This document shows positions 5,049-5,474 of a stretch of DNA of 5,474 nt, one piece after another. How positions within the stretch are numbered: position 1 is the first letter of the stretch; every line of letters begins with the position of its first letter. Origin of the DNA: Anaerolineae bacterium (GTDB lineage Bacteria > Chloroflexota > Anaerolineae > B4-G1); the NCBI GenBank assembly GCA_030612185.1, contig JAUWOI010000330.1, forward strand, positions 1 through 5,474. Reading direction: 5' to 3'. The notes below the pieces were generated by a model. It had not been told where the DNA came from. It made no database searches and worked only from the letters and a program-made list of their open reading frames with translations. A program made the translations under genes and the position numbers.

Positions 5049-5474
5049 GTGGCTTTACTCGTTCGACGAGCGACTTATCTCCTCCGTGATGCCCGGCGCA
5101 TCGGGCGCGATGTGGACCTGCTCGTTCAGGGGAATCGCATCGTGGCTATTGGCGCCGACCTCCCTGTTCCGCCTGATGCCGAGACGATAGATGCCCAGGG
5201 TTGTGCTGTCATCCCCGGCCTGGTCAATGCTCACACTCATCTCTACCAGAATTTCCTCAAAGGCGCAGGGGCAGGGCTACGTCTTGTCCCCTGGTGCAAC
5301 GCAGTGATTTTCCCAATGGTGGACGTCATCCTGCAGGAGCAGCATGCAGGCAACCAGCGCCTGGCCTACCTGTGGTCGGTACTGGGGGCACTGGAGATGA
5401 TCCGGGCGGGCACGACCTGCTGCCAGGACCTGGACGTGACACCGTATCTCTCGCTGACAGGGGTTCTGGAGGCG
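5049..5474 (+). CDS. ATZ/TRZ-like amidohydrolase, N-terminal part (runs off window)
   Basis: The first 142 residues of a metal-dependent amidohydrolase are present; relatives are about 430-480 residues, so roughly two-thirds lies beyond the window. Residues 1-57 form the N-terminal beta-sandwich with the usual LLVQGNRIVAIG (24-35) and GCAVIPGLVNAHTHLYQ (51-67). H62 and H64 in the last segment are the first two metal ligands. The following FLKG (69-72), the PW at 81-82 and IRAGTTC (118-124) fit the family of cytosine/guanine-type deaminases, 8-oxoguanine deaminase, SsnA and AtzB/TrzN-like chlorohydrolases, which remove amino or halide groups from N-heterocycles. The exact substrate cannot be set because the catalytic second half is missing. 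GTG 5049 was chosen because GGGAGGG at 5038-5044 precedes it and the protein then begins where the family does; in-frame GTG 5001 and TTG 5022 would put the Shine-Dalgarno inside the gene. It is transcribed divergently from the AOR operon and probably shares its regulator. Confidence 0.88.
   Translation, partial: MALLVRRATYLLRDARRIGRDVDLLVQGNRIVAIGADLPVPPDAETIDAQGCAVIPGLVNAHTHLYQNFLKGAGAGLRLVPWCNAVIFPMVDVILQEQHAGNQRLAYLWSVLGALEMIRAGTTCCQDLDVTPYLSLTGVLEA

Noticed and set aside
1..5474. CRISPR array, transposase, tRNA or rRNA
   Set aside because: No regularly spaced direct repeats, transposase motifs or tRNA/rRNA signatures were seen.

Overview
This looks like bacterial chromosomal DNA from a GC-rich organism, probably anaerobic or facultative. 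Shine-Dalgarno sites and two near-consensus sigma-70 promoters are visible. The largest gene encodes a tungsten/molybdenum aldehyde:ferredoxin oxidoreductase (AOR) family enzyme, partnered with a four-cluster polyferredoxin, which points to low-potential ferredoxin-type redox chemistry. A Chloroflexota-like source is possible from the gene style and a degenerate heptad repeat, but that is only an impression.

Layout. Positions 1-191 hold no recognisable gene. A small plus-strand gene (192-482), apparently a 3'-truncated remnant of an antitoxin-like or hypothetical gene, runs convergently into the end of a minus-strand operon. Reading leftwards from the regulatory region, that operon is: an XRE-cupin transcription regulator (4652-4113), an AOR-family oxidoreductase (4101-2227), a dihydropyrimidinase/hydantoinase (2236-827, overlapping the AOR gene by 10 nt) and a polyferredoxin with 16 cluster cysteines (807-370). 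Spacings of 11 nt, -10 nt and 19 nt support one transcript. Positions 4674-5048 form an AT-rich divergent control region with back-to-back promoters. Its plus-strand promoter drives a leader of about 237 nt, with a strong hairpin, a possible pseudoknot and an anti-Shine-Dalgarno element, in front of an ATZ/TRZ-like amidohydrolase that starts at GTG 5049 and runs off the window.

How the genes may work together. The polyferredoxin is the natural electron partner of the AOR, as in AorA/AorB-type enzymes. The dihydropyrimidinase opens cyclic amide rings (dihydropyrimidines, hydantoins), and the divergent amidohydrolase belongs to a group that deaminates or dechlorinates N-heterocycles and related compounds. 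The set suggests catabolism of an N-heterocyclic compound in which a tungsten enzyme does the redox step, controlled by the local XRE-cupin regulator. The substrate cannot be read from the sequence. The most novel elements are this combination of enzymes and the structured leader, which I could not match from memory to any known riboswitch class.
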